Origin: Limanda limanda
Taxonomy: Eukaryota > Chordata > Actinopteri > Pleuronectiformes > Pleuronectidae
Reading direction: 5' to 3'
Length of the DNA stretch: 64,000 nucleotides
Assembly: GCF_963576545.1 (NCBI RefSeq)
Contig: NC_083639.1
Location: 24,336,118 to 24,400,117 of the forward strand
The notes under the pieces are model-generated. The model saw nothing but the letters and a program-made list of their open reading frames with translations. It did not search any database and was not told the DNA's origin. Positions 60,940-64,000 of the stretch are shown one piece after another. Made by a program: the position numbers and the translations under genes. Within the stretch, counting starts at the first letter, position 1. Each line of letters starts with the position of its first letter.

Positions 60940-61035
60940 AGGTTAGGTTAAGTTATCTTCATTTTCCCACAAGGGGAAATTTGTTGTGCAGCAAAAGTTT
61001 ACAAAGACATCAACAACATCCACTCAGCTTTGTTC
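60940..61035 (-). repeat. Retroposon 3' end fragment (AATTTCCCCTTGTGGGA type)
   Basis: Reading the minus strand gives ACAAATTTCCCCTTGTGGG followed by a run of AACTTAACC-like units, a common teleost retroposon 3'-end pattern followed by short tandem repeats. Only the tail is preserved. The family was not identified with certainty. Confidence 0.45.
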
Positions 61036-61334
61036 ACTGCCCATCAGTTCACTTCCTGTCACAGCTAGACTAAAGTTACTTTCACTTCCAACCTGATCTC
61101 CACACAGTGCAGTCCTCCCTCATAAACTCTTTTTCTTCATTTCAGTGGCAAACGGTAGCTGGGCTATATTACTGACTAACCACGCAATTTGTAGACCTTT
61201 ATTGTGAACAATGATATAAAATCGTACTCTGAAAATACTATTACCAATTCCCCCAATAAAAGGTGACCGTGAAAGTGGACCATCTTCTGAAAACCTGCTG
61301 AATCAAAATAAACAGAACATTAAGGGTCACTTAC

Positions 61335-61474
61335 CCACAATGCTTCATGTTTTGGGGTTTGTCCATGCGTATAGCCAGCTTGATCTTGAGCTCACTGTCT
61401 GGACACCCTTTAGACACTGTCATCTTATGGAGCTCAGACTGCTTGGGACTGTTGGGGGTCGGGTGGAGCACAAC
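61335..61474 (-). CDS. cadps: cadps exon 2: end of C2 and C2-PH linker
   Basis: 140 nt: 46 codons from [18 protein letters not shown] to DKPQNMKHC plus two bases (GG) of the next glycine. It encodes the last C2 strands ([11 protein letters not shown]) and the short linker into [11 protein letters not shown] and NMKH are close to CAPS1 of mammals; CAPS2 differs here. Donor gtaagtg, acceptor tcccag. The split Gly codon is completed by exon 3 more than 7.8 kb downstream. Confidence 0.96.
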
Positions 61475-61586
61475 CTGGGAGTGAGAAACATGGAAAAACT
61501 GATGAGTTATACAAGATATATCGTAAAGTAAATATCGTAATATCGTAAGTAAATAAGGCCAAATTTGAACCGCAGTCTTTCCTTAC
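61475..61586 (-). other. Short intron 1 (112 bp)
   Basis: Compact intron with gtaagg donor and ctcccag acceptor. Phase 0. No repeat seen. Confidence 0.85.
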
Positions 61587-61698
61587 CCTCCCAAGCTCCT
61601 TATCTTCTAGAGCCAACACTCCTGTGCTCTCAGTGAACAGCTTCACTTTGACAGCAGGTAGTGGCTGAGTGGTGGAGAAGTCACCCTGGGTACCCCAA
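61587..61698 (-). CDS. cadps: cadps exon 1 of window: C2 domain, central part
   Basis: 112 nt. The first T completes a codon split with the previous (unseen) exon; then 37 codons beginning [10 protein letters not shown] and ending [10 protein letters not shown], phase 0 at the donor (gtaagg). This is the hallmark C2 stretch of CAPS proteins ([28 protein letters not shown]). The C2 domain of CAPS is thought to act in dimerisation and phospholipid interaction. The acceptor is tatag preceded by about 70 nt of CT repeat on the coding strand, an unusually long and pure polypyrimidine tract. The exon is separated from exon 2 by only 112 bp. Confidence 0.96.
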
Positions 61699-61700
61699 CT

Positions 61701-61704
<4 letters not shown>

Positions 61705-61762
<58 letters not shown>

Positions 61763-61773
61763 CGAGAGAGAGC
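61705..61773. repeat. GA microsatellite abutting the exon 1 acceptor
   Basis: (GA)n with two C interruptions (GCGA) near its right end. On the coding strand it is a CT-rich tract ending directly in the TATAG acceptor of exon 1, so it also serves as the polypyrimidine tract. Confidence 0.95.
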
Positions 61774-62279
61774 ATTGTGTTAGACATGATCAGATGTCTC
61801 TGGAGCTGTTGCTGTGTCACAAAGCATCTGACTCGCTTAGCTGCTGTTAACATGGTGTGGAGGTGAGGGGGCTGGGAGAGTACCCTCACCACAGAGGATC
61901 AATCCGCGCAGGTGAGAGCTGTTAGCTGATTGGTCCTCACACTTTTAAAGGCAGCGTCTTCGCTGTCTCATGGCGCGCCTCAGAGACTCAGAGAACGATC
62001 CCTAAATAGCAATATCTTTATGACCTTTTTTAATGATAAAATTCTAACTATTAGAAATAAAATCAACCATCTCCGACCTCAATTGGCACTAATACCCTCC
62101 CAACAACAGAGATCTCATAAACGGCTGAGAATCCTCCCCATTATTTAGACAGCTTCTCTCTGATCACCCGTGATCAGTTTACCAAAATAATCTTAGGTTC
62201 TAAACCAACAACCTGTATCTTAGATCCTATTCCTACAAAATTACTTAAAGAAATTCTGCCCCTAATAGATTAGGGGCAG

Positions 62280-62304
62280 ATATATATATATATATATATA
62301 TATA
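62280..62304. repeat. TA microsatellite inside the L2 element
   Basis: About 12 TA units, followed by GATATATATATA, interrupting the L2 reverse-transcriptase reading frame. Confidence 0.9.
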
Positions 62305-62590
62305 GATATATATATAATATTACAGGCCAATATCTAATCTCCCCTTCCTGTCTAAAATCTTAGAAAAAGTTGTAGCCAATCAGCTGTGTGAGTTTCTCCA
62401 GGAAAATAATATATATGAAGACTTTCAGTCTGGGTTTAGAACCAATCACAGCACAGAGACAGCCTTGGCAAATGTAACTAATGACCTTCTAATAGCTTCA
62501 GATCAGGGACTTGTGTCTGTCCTCGTTCTGTTAGATCTCAGTGCAGCATTCGATACAATTGACCATCACATTTTATTACAGAGACTAAAA

Positions 62591-62629
62591 TAGTTAATTA
62601 ACATTAATGGAATTAATGTTAATTAACTA
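62591..62629. repeat. Perfect palindrome, 18-bp arms, 3-nt loop
   Basis: TAGTTAATTAACATTAAT, loop GGA, then the exact reverse complement. It lies where the L2 coding sequence breaks after HILLQRL. Confidence 0.92.
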
Positions 62630-63219
62630 TCGCTTAACTGATCGCTCCCAATTTGTACAAATTAATGATGAGTATAGTATTGAAGTTATCCTTCAAAATG
62701 TTTACCCTCATCGATGCTGCTAAAAGCTTTAATCCTCATGATGTTTTCCTACACTTGACATCTATTGCACTTCTGTCCGTCCTGGGAGAGGGATCCCTCA
62801 CATGTGGCTCTCTCCGAGGTTTCTACGTATTTTTACCTGTTAAAATGGTTTTTAGTAGTTTTTCCTTACTCCTGGTGAGGGTTAAGGTCAGAGGATGTCA
62901 CACCATGTTAAAGCCCTATGAGAGGAATTGTGATTTGTGAATATGGGCTATACAAATAAAATTTTATTGATTGATTTATTGATAGACACACCAATCAGGT
63001 TTAAGCACTATACAAAAGCAGCAGCTGAGTTCACCTGTCTTCAATCAAAATGGAGCTTGTGCTCAAAAAAGAAGAATAGTGATGGTGAGAGGGGGAATCC
63101 ACAGAGGAGGAGAAGGCTGCAGCATTAGTATGTGGAGGGATGTATTGTTCACTTTAGCACTGTGATGTTGCATACTGCACACGTAACCTTTATAATGTAA
63201 ATGTACTGTATACCAGACC

Positions 63220-63785
63220 TATGCTGAACTACACAATCTTGTCTTTCAGTGTATTTCGGAGAGTTTTACAGATTGATGCTGAGGAAATCCCTCATGAATT
63301 CATATCCATAGATGAGACAGGGTTCAACCTGACAAAAGCAAGAAGGAGACGCAGAATTATCATTGGCCACGGGCCTATAATCAGTGTCCCAGGGCAACGT
63401 GGGGGTAACATCACCCTTTGCGCTGCCATTACACTGAATCGGGTCCTCCTCCATCACGCAGATATGGGTCCTTACAACACACCTCACATTCTCACATTTT
63501 TGTGCCAATTGCACAACATCGTCACAGCAGTAAACCACATGCTTAGGTGCAATACACTGGCATCTGGGACAATGTGTCATTCCACTGCTCTGCTCTGGTC
63601 CAGAACTGGTTTCAACACCATCCACAATTTTCAGTACTATCTACCATACTCTCCGTTTCTAAACCCAATCAAAGAGTTTTTCTCGGCATGGCGGTGGAGG
63701 GTTTACGTTCTCTGGCATCAGGCTCAGGTACCCCTCATTGAAACCTGTACTGGATACAGAATTTTCTGTTTGTCTGATATTTGCT
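63220..63785 (+). pseudogene. IS630/Tc1-mariner superfamily DDE transposase relic
   Basis: After a ctttcag-like acceptor the frame reads FRRVLQIDAEEIPHEFISID, ETGFNLTKARRRRR, GQRGGNITLCAAITLN, MGPYNTPHILTFL. A frame shift follows (the IWDNVSFHCSALVQNWF block is in another frame, about 63560-63620), then the original frame resumes with YSPFLNPIKEFFSAWRWRVY. These are the D (IDET), D (WDN) and E-region (FLNPIEEFFSAWRW) motifs of the IS630-like transposases common in fish. Lys replaces the first Glu of NPIEEF. Frameshifted, hence a pseudogene; ends and TIRs not determined. Confidence 0.8.
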
Positions 63786-64000
63786 GAGCTTACAGTGTTA
63801 TGCAAACTCCTGTAGTAGCATGAAAACTGGGACATGTTTTGTTGTGATTCTCGATGTCGACATGTTGACTGATTTGGGTATATGGAGAGAAATAAATTAT
63901 ATTTTCATGAGTCTGCAGCATTGGTCTTGTGTAGTGTTTGGTGAATTTATTGTCTATTTGCACTTTCTCTGTGTACTTCACTTACAGTACTCTAGGGTGA

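Larger units (their letters stand above)
53458..61334 (-). other. Intron 2 (7.9 kb) with several dispersed repeats
   Basis: AT-rich intron. Recognised inside: SINE-like repeat 54542-54781, LINE 3' tail 55090-55180, short A/T-rich tandem repeat 56836-56884, reverse SINE-like tail 57946-58057, teleost repeat fragment 58484-58600, a 1.28-kb hAT element carrying an 18S rDNA fragment (59055-60332), and a LINE/SINE 3' end in reverse orientation near 60940-61035. An unexplained plus-strand ORF is at 53832-54098. Nothing recognised in 55190-56830 or 60540-60930. Possible weak LINE-like coding traces at 57400-57600 were too poor to call. Confidence 0.75.
61995..62983 (+). mobile_element. L2-clade LINE, decayed and internally deleted
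   Basis: Several coding blocks in order: FNDKILTIRNKINHLRPQL; ITRDQFTKIILGSKPTTC and [77 protein letters not shown]. These are the usual blocks of L2 reverse transcriptase, up to the first catalytic Asp region. The rest of the RT (FADD box) is lost, and the sequence jumps to the L2 3' end (GATGTCACACCATGTTAAAG, ATTGATTGATT tail). A (TA)n run (62280-62304) and a palindrome (62591-62629) mark two of the breaks. Inactive. Confidence 0.85.
1..64000 (-). other. cadps: Host gene cadps (CAPS1), internal part; both ends outside the window
   Basis: All coding exons found belong to one minus-strand gene for calcium-dependent secretion activator, a cytosolic/peripheral membrane protein. It binds PI(4,5)P2 through its PH domain and syntaxin/SNAREs through its MUN domain, priming dense-core and some synaptic vesicles for Ca2+-triggered exocytosis (family knowledge). 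Seen here: 19 exons in co-linear order, each with AG acceptor and GT donor on the minus strand, encoding the second half of C2, all of PH, the linker, and most of MUN/MHD. The start codon, N-terminal exons and terminal acidic tail are absent. The CAPS1 assignment rests on [14 protein letters not shown] (CAPS2 has a different, YALGQ-like sequence here) and on TPNSPKQSE. Teleosts have a/b duplicates; I cannot tell which this is. Confidence 0.95.
61699..64000. other. Intron upstream of exon 1 (partial)
   Basis: Intronic sequence 5' of the first exon in the window. It holds a (GA)n microsatellite touching the acceptor, a decayed L2-type LINE (about 61995-62983) and an IS630-like transposase relic (about 63220-63785). 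I searched for the preceding C2 exon (the conserved stretch ending in KPT before WGTQ) and did not find it, so it lies beyond 64000. Nothing recognised in about 61780-61990 or 62990-63200. Confidence 0.8.

Overview
This window is vertebrate, almost certainly teleost fish, nuclear DNA. It lies entirely inside one large protein-coding gene transcribed from the minus strand. The gene is the calcium-dependent secretion activator CADPS (CAPS1 type), a Munc13-related priming factor for dense-core vesicles. Nineteen coding exons (about 2.33 kb, about 778 codons) were placed by reading splice sites and reading-frame phase by hand. They run from the middle of the C2 domain (exon 1, 61587-61698) through the PH domain (exons 3-5) into the MUN/MHD region (exon 19, 883-966). 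The N-terminal part of the gene lies beyond 64000. The last C-terminal exons lie before position 1. CADPS rather than CADPS2 is favoured by residues in the C2/PH exons ([23 protein letters not shown]) and by exon 6. The sequence cannot decide between the teleost a and b duplicates.

About 96% of the window is intron. Splice phases agree at every exon junction except exon 12 to 13, where a short unseen exon, a shifted donor or an indel is needed. Two exons are frame-neutral cassettes: exon 11 (69 nt) and exon 15 (135 nt). Skipping either joins in frame and reproduces splice forms known in mammals.

The introns hold a typical teleost set of transposable elements. There are four hAT-type elements with readable 8-bp target-site duplications (TSDs): 11744-12428, 46142-46985, 47933-48563 and 59055-60332. 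The last carries a fragment of the 3' end of 18S rRNA. There is a TTAA-flanked MITE with a very good internal hairpin (17335-17830), a small TIR-only MITE, two tRNA-headed SINE-like families, L2-type LINE pieces including a reverse-transcriptase relic with a perfect 18-bp-arm palindrome, another LINE fragment, a Tc1 transposase relic and an IS630-like DDE transposase relic at the right edge. Several microsatellites occur; a (GA)n tract forms the polypyrimidine tract of the exon 1 acceptor.

There is no sign of bacterial genes, CRISPR arrays, operons or functional RNA genes. Long stretches of AT-rich intron contain nothing I recognise, and those are stated as such.
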